NCBI RefSeq assembly: GCF_023898315.1
Contig: NC_064622.1
Coordinates: 179,014,178-179,078,177, forward strand
Reading direction: 5' to 3'
Length of the DNA stretch: 64,000 bases
From: Schistocerca nitens
Taxonomy: Eukaryota > Arthropoda > Insecta > Orthoptera > Acrididae
The translations under genes and the position numbers were made by a program. The notes under the pieces were generated by a model. That model searched no databases and had not been told where the DNA came from. It was given only the letters and a program-made list of their open reading frames with translations. This document shows, piece by piece, positions 43,135 through 55,974 of the stretch (position 1 is the first letter of the stretch; each line of letters opens with the position of its first letter).

Positions 43135-44822
43135 TGTAAGTGTTTGTTCTATGATTTTCCGGCTCTTTCGGTCGATTCCGAATTCTTCCATGGTTTTAAA
43201 GAGGGTTTAGCGGTCTATTGAATCACTCAATGACTGCAATCACTGTATTCCTGCATTTCCTCATTTGTAGTATCGTCTTTAGGCTACAGATCTGTTCCGC
43301 ACATGGTCGCCCTTTTCAGAATCCGGCGTGGTATTCGCCAAGTAGTGGATTCGCCTGGGATTCTATTCTGTTTAGAAGTGTTTTGGAGAGGATTTTGTAC
43401 GCCACTGCGAGCAGGGTGATTCCTCTGTAGTTGTTGGTGTCGGTCTTGTCACGCTTTTCATGTAACGGGTGGATCAGAGCGCTATTCCAGGCTTCTGATA
43501 ATTTCTCCGTCTCCCATATGTCTGAGATTAGGCGATGAAGTTTCTGTGTCAGTGTAGGATCGTTCAGTTTCCAGAGTTCTGCCATAATTCCATCTTCTCC
43601 TGGTGCTTTGTTGTTCTTGAGCTTCTAGATTATCACCGTAATTTCTGCGAAATCTGGGGCTTCTTAGTCCGGGTGTGTGAATACCAAAGGTGTGAAGTCA
43701 AGTTCTTCCTGAGGTGGTTCACAGTTAAGAAGGGAGCAGAAATATTGGGCTAATATTTTGCGGTTGTTTTTTTGAGATGGTTTCCAACGAGCCGTCGGGT
43801 CCTTTGAGGCACAGACTGGGTGCTTGGTATCCCTGCGGGTTTTCTCGAAACGTCTTGTAGAAATTTCTTGTATTACTTTTTGTTGAAATCCTTTTAGTTT
43901 ACTTGGAGCCTGTTGTTGCCGCAACCTCGTTTTTCTTTTCGAATCACCTTTGCAGTCTGTTTTAGAGTTCCAAGAGAGTTGTCCCAGTTTTCCTCGGTTC
44001 TGTGGCTGTTGAATTTTTTCTAGGCTTCTATTCGGTTGTCTACTGCCTCATCGCAGACTGTGTTCCACCAGCCGTGTTTTCTGGTGCGAGAAGGTTGTCC
44101 TAGTATCATGACTTCCTGAATTTTCCTTGTTAGTTTCTTCCAGTCAGTCGATTTTTCCTGATTGATTTGTTTGATGATTTGTGCTTTGTTGAGTTTCAGG
44201 TATTCCGGATCTGGCTTTATATTTTTGGGTGGATATTTTTTTCTACTATTGGGTTGAAAGTTTGTCTTTATCGGTAGGAGATGATGGTCTGATTCAAAAT
44301 CGCCTTTGCGAGGCCTGATGTTTAGGATTTCTTTCGTATTTTCCTTGGAAATCGCAACGTGATCAAATTGGTATTCGCCCAGGATCAGGATTGGGCGATC
44401 TCCATGTGATTAGCTTGTGTGTAGATTTTTGATATTGGGTGCTCAAAACTTTAAGTTCAGGGTTCCTACAGAAGTTAATAAGTTTCTCACTGTTATTGTT
44501 GGTACGTTTGTGTTTGGTATAAGGGCCTGTTATATCTCTGAAATTTCTCCCTTTTCCTAGCTGTGCGTTAAAATCACCCAATAGGATTATCACGTGGTGC
44601 CGTGGTATTTTGTTGGTTTCTTTTTCCTGAGTTTCCCAGAAATTAACCATGGGTTCAGGATCGGTTTTATTATGTTGATTTGTAAGGGCATGTACATTGA
44701 TTCGTGTGTAAGCTTTAGTAGCTGATTTTAATGGCAGTAATGAGATTATTTGATTGGGAGAAGTGAAGTCGATCACTGAGTCGAGTGTTGAGATGTGTAC
44801 GGCAAATCCGGTTCTCAGGAGT

Positions 44823-46075
44823 CTACATCTACATGTACATCCATACTCCGCAAGCCACCTGACGGTGTGTGACGGAAGGTACCTTGAGTACCTCTACCGG
44901 TTCTCCCTTCTATTCCAGTCTCGTATTGTTCGTGGAAAGAAAGATTGTCGGTATGCCTCTGTGTGGGCTCTAATCTCTCTGATGTTATCCTCACGGTCTC
45001 TTCGCGAGATAAACGTAGGAGGGAGAATTATACTGCTTGACTCCTCGGTGAAGGTATGTTCTCGAAACTTCAACAAAAGCCCGTACCGAGCTACTGAGCG
45101 TCTCTCCTGCATAGTCCTCCACTGGAGTTTATCTATCATCTCCGTAACGCTTTCGCGATTACTAAATAATCCTGCAACGAAGCGCGCTGCTTTCCGTAGG
45201 ATCTTCTCTCTATCAACCCTATCTGGTACGGATCCCACAGAAGTGGCCGTGCGGTTAAAGGCGCTGCAGTCTGGAACCGCAAGACCGCTACGGTCGCAGG
45301 TTCGAATCCTGCCTCGGGCATGGATGTTTGTGATGTCCTTAGGTTAGTTAGGTTTAACTAGTTCTAAGTTCTAGGGGACTAATGACCTCAGCAGTTGAGT
45401 CCCATAGTGCTCAGAGCCATTTGAACCATTTGAACGGATCCCACACTGGTGAGCAATATTCAAGCAGTGGGCGAACAAGTGTACTGTAACTTACTTCCTT
45501 TGTTTTCGGATTGCATTTCCTTAGGATTCTTCCAATGGATCTCAGTCTGGCATCTGCTTTACCGACGATCAACTATATGTGGTCATTCCATTTTAAATCA
45601 CTCCTAATGCCTACTCCCAGATAATTTATGGAATTAACTGCTTCCAGTTGCTGACCTGCTATATTGTAACTAAATGATAAAGGATCGTTCTTTCTATGTA
45701 TTCGCAGCACATTACACGCTGCACCATGCGTCAATTCGTTGCAAATTCTCTTGCATTTCAGTACAATTTTCCATTGTTACAACCTCTTGATATACCACAG
45801 CATCATCCGCAAAAAGCCTCAGTGAACTTCTGATGTCATCCACAAGGTCATTTATGTATATTGTGAATAGAAACGGTCCTACGACACTCCCCTGCGGCAC
45901 ACCTGAAATCACTCTTACATCGGAAGACTTCTCTCCATTGAGAATGACATGCTGCGTTCTGTTATCTAGGAACTCTTCAATCCAATGACACAATTCACGA
46001 TTGTCTTTTTCGAAACCCATGCTGATTCCTACAGAGTAGATTTCTAGTCTCCAGAAAAGTCATTATATTCGAACA
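44823..46075 (-). pseudogene. LINE 3' fragment inserted in the 43-46 kb LINE
   Basis: The 3' end has TCTACATCTACATGTACATC (44823 on). A C-terminal region is visible in the frame 45238-44894 (basic, ending SFFPRTIRDWNRREN, typical of FIPRTVREWNSLP-like C-termini). The RT palm frame 46020-45712 carries NGEKSSDVRVISGVPQGSV, FTIYINDLVDDI and the catalytic LFADDAVVY. It is 5'-truncated at about 46075. Its flanks join into a continuous host reading frame (PL|RTGFAV), showing that it inserted there. A family-1 SINE sits within it. Confidence 0.75.
45239..45433 (+). repeat. SINE family 1 inside the inserted LINE
   Basis: Head GTGGCCGTGCGGTTAAAGG, B box GGTTCGAATCC, 3' end CATTTGAACCATTTGA. A perfect 11-bp target duplication ACGGATCCCAC (45228-45238, 45434-45444). 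Confidence 0.94.
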
Positions 46076-46480
46076 TAATCGAGTGGTAGTTTTCCTCTAA
46101 CTTTTACGGCAGGTTTGCCCTTGCGGATTCTGAATTTCTCTGTGTTGAATTGTCCTTCGTCAGTGAAATTGGTCTCTTGGAGTGCGGTGATTTTTATGTC
46201 AAGTTTTTCCAGGGTGTTGGTGAGATCTTTTAATTTGCCTATTTTAGTAAGTGTGTTCACATTAATTGCGCCAGTAAAATTCTTATGTTTAGTCTTGAGA
46301 GTGTTATGAGTTCTTGAGGAGCTCCTATTCTTTTCCGCATGGGGTCACTGATCCCCCTGAATCCGATGATCAAGTGAGTCCAGTCTATCGACTGCTGCCT
46401 GAGGTAGTGATTCAATGATCGTCTTTTCCATCATACGTTCAAGTTTAATTTCAGTTTTTGTGGTAATCATATGTGATTTT

Positions 46481-47272
46481 TTTTTTTTTTTTGGTTATCA
46501 GTCTTCTGACGAATTGCTCTCATGTGCTAGCCTCTTCATCTCAGAGTAGCACTTGCAACCTACGTCCTCAATTATTTGCTGGATGTATTCCAATCTCTGT
46601 CTTCCTCTACTGTTTTTGCCCTCGACAGCTCCCTCTAGCACCATGAAATTCTTTCCCTCATGATGTCCTATCATCCTATCCATTCTCCTTATCAGTGTTT
46701 TCCACATGTTCGTTTCCTCTCCGATTCTGCACAGAACCTCCTCATTCCTTACCTTATCAGTCCAACTAATTTTCAATATTAGTCTGTAGCAACACATCTC
46801 AAATGCTTGTCTTCTGTCCCGGTTTTTCCACAGTCCATGTTTCATTACCATACAATGCTGTACGCAGACGTACATTCTCAGAAATTTCTTCTTCAAATTA
46901 AGGCCGATATTTGATATTAGTAGACTTCTCTTGGCCAGGAATGCCATTTTTGCCATTGCTAGTCTGCTTTTGATGTCCTCCTTGCTCCGTCCGTCACTGA
47001 ATATTTTACTGCCCAGGTAGCAGAATTCCTTAACTTCATCTACATTTGTCACCATCATTCCTGATGTTATGTTTCTCGCTGTACTCATTTGTACTACTTC
47101 TCATTGTCTTCGTCTCTCTTCGATTTACTCTCAATCGATACACTGAACTCATTAGACTGTTCATTCCGTTCAACAGATCATGTAATTCTTCTTCACTTTC
47201 AGTCAAGATAGCAATGTCATCAGCGAATCGTATCACTGATACCCTTTCACTTTGAATTTTAATTCCACTTCT
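46481..47272 (-). pseudogene. LINE C-terminal half with poly-A tail
   Basis: The tail is a T run at about 46480-46493 on the plus strand, i.e. poly-A on the minus strand. The RT catalytic box is in the frame 47236-47036 (MIRFADDIAIL). The C-terminal frame 47088-46498 contains EFCYLGSKIFSDGRSKEDI, then AFEMCCYRLILKISWTDKVR and NEEVLCRIGEE. It is the same kind of LINE as the plus-strand copy at 47.4-49.3 kb, facing away from it. 5'-truncated. Confidence 0.75.
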
Positions 47273-47428
47273 GGCCGCCGGATCCCAAACAGACGCCAGT
47301 GGGTTTGTGATGTTTGTAGTTTTTGGCCCGCCCTGGGTATTTCATTTCTCCAGTACCACATATCTCTAGGAGACTTTCCCCTATCCGCTACCTGGGAAGG
47401 CGCCCTATGGGGGTACTAACAACCCCAC

Positions 47429-47444
47429 ATGGGTTGTCAACTGC

Positions 47445-47477
<33 letters not shown>

Positions 47478-49253
47478 CATCATCAGGCAAAAAGGAATAC
47501 AAACGTCTCAAAAATGAGATGGACAGGAAGTGCAAAATGGCTAAGCAGGGATGGCTGGAGGACAAATGTAAGGATGTAGAGGCTTATCTCACTAGGGGTA
47601 AGTTAGATACTGCCTACAGGAAAATTAAAGAGACCTTTGGAGAAAAGAGAACCACTTGTATGAATATCAAGAGCTCTGATGGAAGGTGGAAGGAGTATGT
47701 AGAGGGTCTATACAAGGGCGATGTACTTGAGGACAATATTATGGAAATGGAAGAGAATGTAGATGAAGATGAAATGGGAGATACGATACTGCGTGAAGAG
47801 TTTGACAGAACACTGAAAGACCTAAGTCGAAACAAGGCCCCGGGAGTAGACAACATTCCATTAGAACTACTGACGGCCTTGGGAGAGCCAGTCCTGACCA
47901 AACTCTACCATCTGGTGAGCAAGATGTATGAGACAGGCGAAATACCCTCAGACTTCAAGAAGAATATAATAATTCCAATCCCAAAGAAAGCAGGTGTTGA
48001 CAGATGTGAAAATTACAGAACTATCAGTTTAATAAGTCACAGCTGCAAAATACTAACACGAATTCTTTACAGACGAATGGAAAAACTGGTAGAAGCCAAC
48101 CTCGGGGAAGATCAGTTTGGGTTCCGTAGAAATGTTGGAACACGTGAGGCAAAACTGACCTTACGACTTATCTTAGAAGAAAGATTAAGGAAAGGCAAAT
48201 CTACGTTTCTAGCATTTGTAGACTTAGAGAAAGCTTTTGACAATGTTGACTGGAATACTTTCTTTCAAATTCTAAAGGTGGCAAGGGTAAAATACAGGGA
48301 GCGAAAGGCTATTTACAATTTGTACAGAAACCAGATGGCAGTTATAAGAGTCGAGGGGCATGAAAGGGAAGCAGTGGTTGGGAAGGGGGCGAGACAGGGT
48401 TGTAGCCTCTCCCCAATGTTATTCAATCTGTATATTGAGCAAGCAGTAAAGGAAACAAAAGAAAAATTTGGAGTAGGTATTAAAATCCATGGAGAAGAAA
48501 AAAAAAACTTTGAGGTTCGCCGATGACATTGTAATTCTGTCAGAGACAGCAAAGGACTTGGAAGAGCAGTTGAACGGAATGGACAGTGTCTTGAAAGGAG
48601 GGTATAAGATGAACATCAACAAAAGCAAAACGAGGATAATGGAATGTAGTCGAATTAAGTCGGGTGATGCTGAGGGAATTAGATTAAGAAATGAGACACT
48701 TAAAGTAGTAAAGGAGTTTTGCTATTTGGGGAGCAAAATAACTGATGATGGTCAAAGTAGAGAAGATATAAAATGTAGACTGGCAATGGCAAGGAAAGTG
48801 TTTCTGAAGAAGAGAAATTTGTTAACATCGAGTATAGATTTAAGTGTCAGGAAGTCATTTCTGAAAGTATTTGTATGGAGTGTAGCCATGTATGGAAGTG
48901 AAACATGGACGATAAATAGTTTGGACAGGAAGAGAATAGAAGCTTTCGAAATGTGGTGCTACAGAAGAATGCAGAAGATTAGATGGGTAGATCACATAAC
49001 TAATGAGGAGGTATTGAATAGAATTGGGGAGAAGAAGAGTTTGTGGCACAACTTGACAAGAAGGAGGGACCGGTTGGTAGGACATGTTCTGAGGCACCAG
49101 GGGATCACAAATTTAGCATTGGAGGGCAGCACGGAGGGTAAAAAACGTAGACGGAGACCAAGAGATGAATACACTAAGCAGATTCAGAAGGATGTAGGTT
49201 GCAGTAGGTACTGGGAGATGAAGAAAGGAGATGAAGAAACTTGCACAGGATAG
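47429..49253 (+). pseudogene. LINE reverse transcriptase, single frameshift in a poly-A run
   Basis: The first frame (to 48526; residues before about 47480 are translated repeat) has the RT blocks NKAPGVDNIPLELL, IIIPIPKKAGVDRCENYRTI, EDQFGFRRNVGTREA, FVDLEKAFDNVDW (catalytic D) and GARQGCSLSPMLFNLYIE. The second frame (48489-49253) starts in LRFADDIVILSE (catalytic DD) and continues through EFCYLGSKITDDGQSREDI and EAFEMWCYRRMQKIRWVD to the C-terminus. The change of frame falls at the run of A at about 48498-48507; one base would reconcile it. Otherwise there are no stops over 1.8 kb, so this is one of the better-preserved ORFs in the window, but it lacks the endonuclease. Confidence 0.85.
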
Positions 49254-49325
49254 GGTAGCATGGAGAGCTGCATCAAACCGGTCTCAGGACTGAAGACCAC
49301 AACAACAACAAACATTATCATCATC
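47441..49325 (+). mobile_element. APE-type LINE ORF2, 5'-truncated, plus strand
   Basis: It follows a (TAT)n array (47445-47477) and ends with GCTGCATCAAACCGGTCTCA and an AACAAC tail with ATT/ATC units. It has RT and C-terminal domains but no endonuclease. One frameshift lies in an A run. The 3'-end phrase recurs in reverse near 59268-59320, so the family has at least two copies in the window. Confidence 0.85.
47445..47477. repeat. (TAT)n microsatellite
   Basis: About eleven ATT/TAT units at the 5' edge of the LINE. Confidence 0.85.
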
Positions 49326-51956
49326 ATTATTATGTCAGCACGTGTTATGCAATTGTTTCTTTATTCTTCTGTTGTGATTGTATATCCTGCGAAACTACAC
49401 ATGCACTTGAGCCGTGCTGCGGCTCGCATTGGTGCCGTTGCTAGGTTGGCATCGTTTAGTTGGTATAGTTACAGTTGTCGTCTTCTTCTTCTGTTCATTG
49501 GCGCAGCAGCGGCGGTTATATGTAGTAACGGTGGTACTATCTTTGGGGCGACGTTGTGGTTTTTCCATGTCGTGTGAGTCGAGAGTTCGGTTGGGGACAG
49601 ACGAGCAGCCAGGTCGCACAGTGCACGAACATGACGGGACCACTGGCGACGCGCACGCACTGCCGGATGGAAGAGCTGTTGCGAGAGGTACAACCTCGTT
49701 GTCAACCTGACGCAGGAAGTTTAAGTTGCAGTCCGTCTTCAGGTCACAAATGGCCCCTCGGGACCATCCGACCGCCGTGTCATCCTCAGATGAGGATGCG
49801 GATAGGAGGGGCGTGTGGTCAGCACACCGCTCTCCCGGTCATTATGATGGTTTTCTGTGACTGGAAAGTTAAGTTGAGTGGGCCTTAATTCAAGTAGTGA
49901 AACCTCCACCATAGTGAGACCTCGCCATTTGCTTGTGTGTTGCCACTCGCAGTGTCGCAGAGACGAAGAGCGAGTGAAGCGTTTGGGGAAGGCGAACCTA
50001 ATTGGCCTTCCTCCAATTCTTATCATTAATTGTTGGATTCTATATGTTATTATTTGTGAAGTTCAACCAGTGGTATTTTTATTGCCTAGCGGCCGCTAGC
50101 GCCGCAGTTACCGGCCCTGGAGCTTTGTGTATATTACGCCAGTGTACTTTTCCTCGCCTTGCCGCTGCTGTCCGGTAAGACGTGTTGTTCGACAGCTTCC
50201 TTGGTTTGTGGGCCGATTTTTTTTTCCTACTCTGGCAGTAGTGGTTCCTTTTTGCTTCCGGATGCTCTAAATACTGGAGTCTGAAGACGTAGTGCTGACC
50301 ACCAGCTCCAGCTTGGGTGTGTTATTAAATTTATTGCAGTGGTCATCACACATTAGGTAGATTCGACAAATGATTATTGGTCATGCGTTTGAACTGCCAC
50401 TAGTCTGAGTTACCATCTCGTGAAGTGAATCCAACTCTTTGTTGCCTGTCTCATTACTTGCGAAGTTTTGAGGGACTTTCTGAGGTCGATCCTTGGAGCA
50501 ACGTCTGCCCCCCCCCCCCCCCCCCGCTTGGTTTGGTCAGATTTGATGATTGTTTTTTAAAATTAAAAATATTTTAATAACTGTAATTGTAAGTTGAAGA
50601 AGTTAACCGGTTCTTATAAGATTGCTATTCATGCCTTCAGCCGTGAAACAGTTTTTAATTTATTACTATTGGGGCCTTCAGCCGAGAAATAGTTTGAATT
50701 TGTTGTCATTGAGGCCTTCAGCTGTGGGTACTGTATTGTGTTGTATTGTACTGTATGTTAACCAGGGACCTAGAAACGACGGAGATGCTCTGTACCCGCT
50801 GCAGCCGCAGTGGTCCACAACCCCACGACGACTACCGCAATCCACTTCACCCCTTCGCCGCCCTAGGGTTATCCAGCCGTGGGTATTACATGTCTTAAAA
50901 TTTTATTTGCCAGTTGTATTCCAGCAGTGAGATTTTGATGATTGTTCTTTTAAAAATGTTTTAATAACTGTAATTGCTGGTTGAAGTAGTTTAACTGGTT
51001 CTTAAGATTGCTAGTCAGGCCTTCAGCCGTGAAACAGTGTTAAATTATCCCTATTGGGGCATTCATCCGAGAAATAGTTTGAATTTGTTGTCATTGAGGC
51101 CTTCAGCCGTGGACTACTTATTAATTTATTGTCACCTTTAATTTGTTGTTGTTTCCAAATAAAGTGTACGTGATTGAAAAAATAAACTAACCAATAGTAA
51201 CTGATTACAGCCCCGTCCACAATCGCAACCCAATCCTGCCTCCTTGGTACCAGGTCTCATCACTCCATAGGTTTACTAGTTTCAAAAAAACGAAGCGAAA
51301 GGAGACTGCCAAGAAAGCGTTGGTGTAAACTCCAAACCACCCTTTTAAGATGCCATACACATGTCCTATATTACACATTCATGCATAATACAGTAAAAAA
51401 TATGTTGTCCTTGGTGTATGAAGCCAGGACCCTTGATGCGACGATCTAACGTTTAGCCAACTTCGCCACGCAAGCCATACACGTATACGTTACTCACAGT
51501 TATGCTTTTGATACGCTCTGTAGTTCTGGTGTTACTCTTAATTAACGTTTACGCTTGTTCTGCAGGAGAACAGCACGTAGTACGAAGTAAATGGGAGTTT
51601 TCGTTGATGCTCTATCGATGTGGAGCGTTTGGGACCGATCTGAGTGTCTGACATCTGGAGGTTTGGGTGTAAGACACCGTAGAGTAAAACACACTAGCTC
51701 CACCATATTTTCCTTTTCAGATCGCACATGTTGCCGCTTCCCGCAACTAGGTGCTGTACAACTGCACTTAAATTCCCTACTCACTGGCAGACGTCACTGC
51801 CATACCTTTAACATTGTCGAAAGTAGTCGTAACAATATGCAAAGCGGAACATGCGCATCGACTATCAACGCGGCTATGAAATGACCTGGGAACTTGTCCA
51901 TAAGCGTAAACAAAAATCGCGGAATGGAATCCACCCCCGCTCTCTACGCCACAAAT
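49326..51956. other. Unassigned 2.6-kb stretch with spaced repeats
   Basis: No recognised gene. A run of C lies at about 50509-50525. Two related ~185-bp segments are annotated separately. A block at about 50755-50870 (CCGCAGTGGTCCACAACCCC) looks like a dispersed insect repeat, but I cannot prove this here. An AATAAAGTG polyadenylation-like signal is at about 51159. Confidence 0.4.
50540..51122 (+). repeat. Direct repeat, ~393-bp spacing
   Basis: 50540-50730 and 50936-51122 share ATTTTAATAACTGTAATTG, GCCTTCAGCCGTGAAACAGT and GAGAAATAGTTTGAATTTG. Inside each unit the phrase GCCTTCAGCC/T also recurs two or three times. Confidence 0.8.
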
Positions 51957-51969
51957 ATCTCAATCACCA

Positions 51970-52154
51970 GTCGCGTGGAGTGGCCGCGCGGTTTGAGGCG
52001 CAATGTCACGGATTGCGCGCCCACTCCCGCCGGAAGTTCGAGTCCTCCCTCGGGCTTGGGTGCGTGTGTTGTTCTTAGCGTAAGTTAGTTTAAGTAGTGT
52101 GTAAGTCTAGGGTCCGATGACCTCAGCAGTTCGTTCCCTTAGGAATTCACACAC
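51970..52154 (+). repeat. SINE family 2, full length
   Basis: A box GTGGCCGCGCGGTTTGAGG, B-box-like AGTTCGAGTCC, body TAGCGTAAGTTAGTTTAAG and 3' end CACACAC. The target duplication is ATCTCAATCACCA / ATCTCAATCGCCA (51957-51969, 52155-52167), one mismatch. Confidence 0.92.
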
Positions 52155-52167
52155 ATCTCAATCGCCA

Positions 52168-55100
52168 TCTCGTTATGAAACGAAAATTAGCGCGTAATTC
52201 AACACTACAGTATGCTGGCGTGACCAACTGTAGTCTGTCCAACTTCTCCTGGTCCTTGCTAGTGGTGACCACAGAGAACGAAGAGGTTACTACGACTGGC
52301 GCCACGTGGCGAGGAACGTTGCGGTGGGAAGATATCCCGTAGTGCTGATACCACATACAGCTCGCACTGCCTTCTAATCACTTGATGTGAGGGTGTTAAT
52401 GACGCACGGAAGTAACAAGGTTTCGTTAAACCGCGCAACAACCTACACGAGTGGCATATGTCTGTCACAATGTATATGACATGACATTAAGGCCACAGCT
52501 CAAGGTCAAAGGATAAGCTGTTCATAGCGTAATGACTGTTGCTGTGCCACTCAGTGCCAGCTCGTAATGAGTGGCAACGGTGGTAAGCGTCACAAAAGCT
52601 TCTAAATTGTACCGAGTGAGACTGTTGATTTAAAAACATCGGGAATCCGATACATCGATATTTAAAAACTATCATTATCGATCTCCATATATAGAAATAG
52701 GGATCGATAGATCTAAGGAATAAATTCGACGTACCTGCCTATAAAAATATCGGCTGCACATTGTAAATATACTGCCGGTTTTAGAGCTGCACATTTAATT
52801 ATTGACGTAGAATTAGATATTCTGTACATAAACAAGTTAGCAGCCTGCCTATACCCCCTAGAGCAAGAACTGAAAGGAAAACAACGCAGGTTCACGCCTG
52901 GCAATAACCACTTTGCTGACAATGCTAACTGCATGTAAGTGGCACAATAAAAGGTGTCCGATGGGTCCGTCGTTCGGATTCATCACGTATGGGATTTGTC
53001 CGGAACACTTCACGTCTACTTCCCTATCTTTTCATTTCTGCCAGCGTCAGTGACCTAGCACTTGTAGTGTCAAAATAGCTAATTGAAACTAAATGTTGCA
53101 GTTTCTGTTGGTAGTGTCGAGCGCCGATTACGTCAGCATTTCTCTCACACATCTCTGCCCACTGCAAAGACCAATATTGTTATTTAGGTATTTGTTCATC
53201 ATTTTCAGCAACTGTTTTTGAACAATGCCGATGTGAAGAAATAGCAAAATAGCTGCGTTAAATATTGTTTTTTAACGCAAATGGTGTGCTATTTATTCAC
53301 ATCGGAAATCTAGTTATTCCATTCACACTCCCCCCGACCGCCCCCACCCCCAGGCACCAGTGCAATCGGACTGACTTCTTCTTTTGTGCCACATGTACTT
53401 TCTTCACAAAGTCAAAAGAGAAAAACTGAACGTGTTGAAAGGTCAAAGAGCAGTAAGACTCCTTCACACAGTGAAAGTAAAATAATGCTCTACTACAACT
53501 TCAAATATTTACCAAAAATTGTGAAAAATATAATATAAAATAAAAATATCGGCAGTAGATATTGCTATTTTGAAATTGATATATCGTTGGAAAAAACGTC
53601 GCCGATATATGTCGATTTTAAAAAAAATAATATCGAAATTTTATCATCAGTCCTAGTACTGCGTAGTTCCATGCTGTACTAGGGTGTCAGACCTCAAGAA
53701 AACTTAGGCAGACTATAGCCAGGTGTTTGCCCATGGGACTTAATGGATGAGCTAGTATGGCACTTAGGCTAAAACGTTTGGAGACTCCTGACAAACAGTC
53801 AACGTTACGTACGTTTCAGACGACCACATTAGACGAACTGCGCTCTTCCAGGAAAGGAGTCTTCAATTTGGTCGTGTTAGATCCGCAGGTAAACTGTCAG
53901 AACGTATTTTGTTCAGTGACTGTTCAGTACTGTGTCAGTCGCATTTAAACAAAGCGATCTCTCACACCAATCACATCTTTTCTCATATCTTGTGCATTTT
54001 CACATCTGGGCCAGTTAACACTACAGAAATCGTATGACACACTGACGTCAGCGATATAGAACTTTAGCTTCGCTGATAGCTTTCGTTTCTCCTTCAGACT
54101 TCGTGTGTCCTTCCTCAGATTCTTAGGACATTCCGCGGTACCAAAGAGGCAGAAATCTAGTTTCCACTGTGCGTATGGCAGGAAAGATAAGCGAGAATCC
54201 ATTATGCCCGTAGACCTTCATGTTATCGACTGATTTTAATCACCCTTGTTTCGAGTTATCGTTAGATCTGCCCAGTCATTTCATCTGACGCGAGTACAGG
54301 AAGAATGACACCAACATTACAAACAATAACATATACAGTATTACATTACAATCTAACGGCAGTATGCGATACGAATCGACGAATCTATGTCGCCCTAATC
54401 CCATAGCCACCATCTAACTAACTAAACACCTTAACACATACTCACATACCAGTAAATAGCAATAAAATAACAAAACATACAACACTCCATCTAATAAAGC
54501 CATATCCCTTTCACTTGTCGAACGTTGTACATTGCTATTTGGCATATAAAACTGGTTTCATGTGGGACACTGCTTTCGCTATTCTTTAAGTTTGCGGTTT
54601 TGTTTGATTCAGTATCGATTCGGGCTTGTGTCATATTTGTACTTTTGAATTGAAATATGATTTACCTGCTTAATTGTTTTTTTACAAGCTGCTCAGAACT
54701 TCCATTCTTAAACGTAACATATTTTATCAAATGAAATAGTTTACAAAATATATTACCAAAATTATATCATTTGAAAAAAAAATCACAATACATTCAACCA
54801 AACTATAAAATGAGCAACGATACAACTCACAAGATGTGTACAGTAATTCACTCGAAGACATGTGTTTCTTAAATGCGAACAATAAGCTAGTCGAGTGATA
54901 TAGGAAAATAAATTGAAATGTCTATCAGTCTATCAGTTACAAGAAAAGGGTGAGTAGTTTATCTGATGATATCGATATTACATCCCACCTAAGAAGCATC
55001 TAACTAGCACACTAAGAGTGGTGTATTACTACTTTTATTCACTGCCAGTTTGTAGAATGAAATTTGTTTCTACTCGCGAGAAAATTGCACATATCCTATT

Positions 55101-55768
55101 CACAGTTTCTTTGCGCAAAGTCATCACCTTGTGTGATTTGCTTATCATTACACAAAAGAATAATCGAACGTAGCATCAATATCACGTTGCAAAATTTTCA
55201 ACGACTACGACATTTGATAATCAACTTAGTAAGTTATGTTTTAGGACATGTTGTGCACTATTAGTAATTATTCAGAGCAGTTCAGATTACATAGTGTGTA
55301 TCTATAGTCCAAATAAAATTGATCAACAGAATTTATAGTTATGCTAACTGACAAAACCGGCACTGCATACGTATTCATTTTGCCTATTTCCTCTTAGAAA
55401 CGGAAACAAAAAATGAACTTAATTTGTAGTGTAATATCGAAAAAAATTCATTTCCATGTATTCGGGAAAACACCTGTGCAACTATGAAACATTCGTACAG
55501 AGAAATATGCGTAAAGTACAAATGTATAAGGATAGCTGTTTCGCGAGGGTGCAACGCGTTGTTGTCAAAGTCTCTATGGAAACGCCTCTTCGCCTAAAAG
55601 CCGTTTGCGCTTCGCATTTGAAAGCTGTCAAAAGCGCTGACAGATGCCAAGGATTTCCTTAAGATGACTCGACTGTAGGAGTTTCTTAATAGTAAAGAAT
55701 GTATTAACATTTCATGTATGATGCGCCACTTTTTCAAGCTTCTCAGCGTTTGTGAGTCGGGTGAACTA
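52168..55768. other. Unassigned 3.6-kb stretch
   Basis: No coding region recognised. Two CGATA-rich blocks (about 52640-52715 and 53540-53640, with repeated ATCGATA/TATCG motifs) bracket 0.8 kb and could be the ends of a non-autonomous DNA transposon, but pairing is loose. The rest is AT-rich. Confidence 0.4.
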
Positions 55769-55974
55769 CACTCATGCTCATAAATTAAGGATAACTGCAG
55801 AATTTGGTGCCACACAACGTGGTACTAAACAAAACTGGCGCTAAAAGCATAGGCACATAGTGAACCCACACGACACAGATCTGTAAGTCCACGGTATTGG
55901 TGATAAGTTGAGAAAACCGTCCCGAAACACATGTGCTACAAAACGCCACTGTTTCCTGCGCACGTACCCCGACA

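Larger units (their letters stand above)
43135..46475 (-). pseudogene. APE-type LINE, 3'-truncated, interrupted by another LINE
   Basis: The minus strand begins with an N-terminal endonuclease segment (46260-46063, GKLKDLTNTLEKLDIKITAL with QETN). After the interrupting element it continues with VIDFTSPNQI, LLGDFNAQLGKG (catalytic GDFN; 44776-44363), then an RT entry segment (43585-43316: IHPLHEKRDKTDTNNYRGIT, GEYHAGF), and ends in the RT palm at 43135. The FADD box and C-terminus are missing. Stops and shifts are frequent. It has an RTE-like look (craniofacial-development-protein-2-type endonuclease), but the clade is uncertain. Confidence 0.72.

Noticed and set aside
52640..53640. DNA transposon bounded by CGATA-rich ends
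   Set aside because: Inverted pairing between the two blocks is loose, no target duplication is visible, and simple-sequence similarity could explain it.
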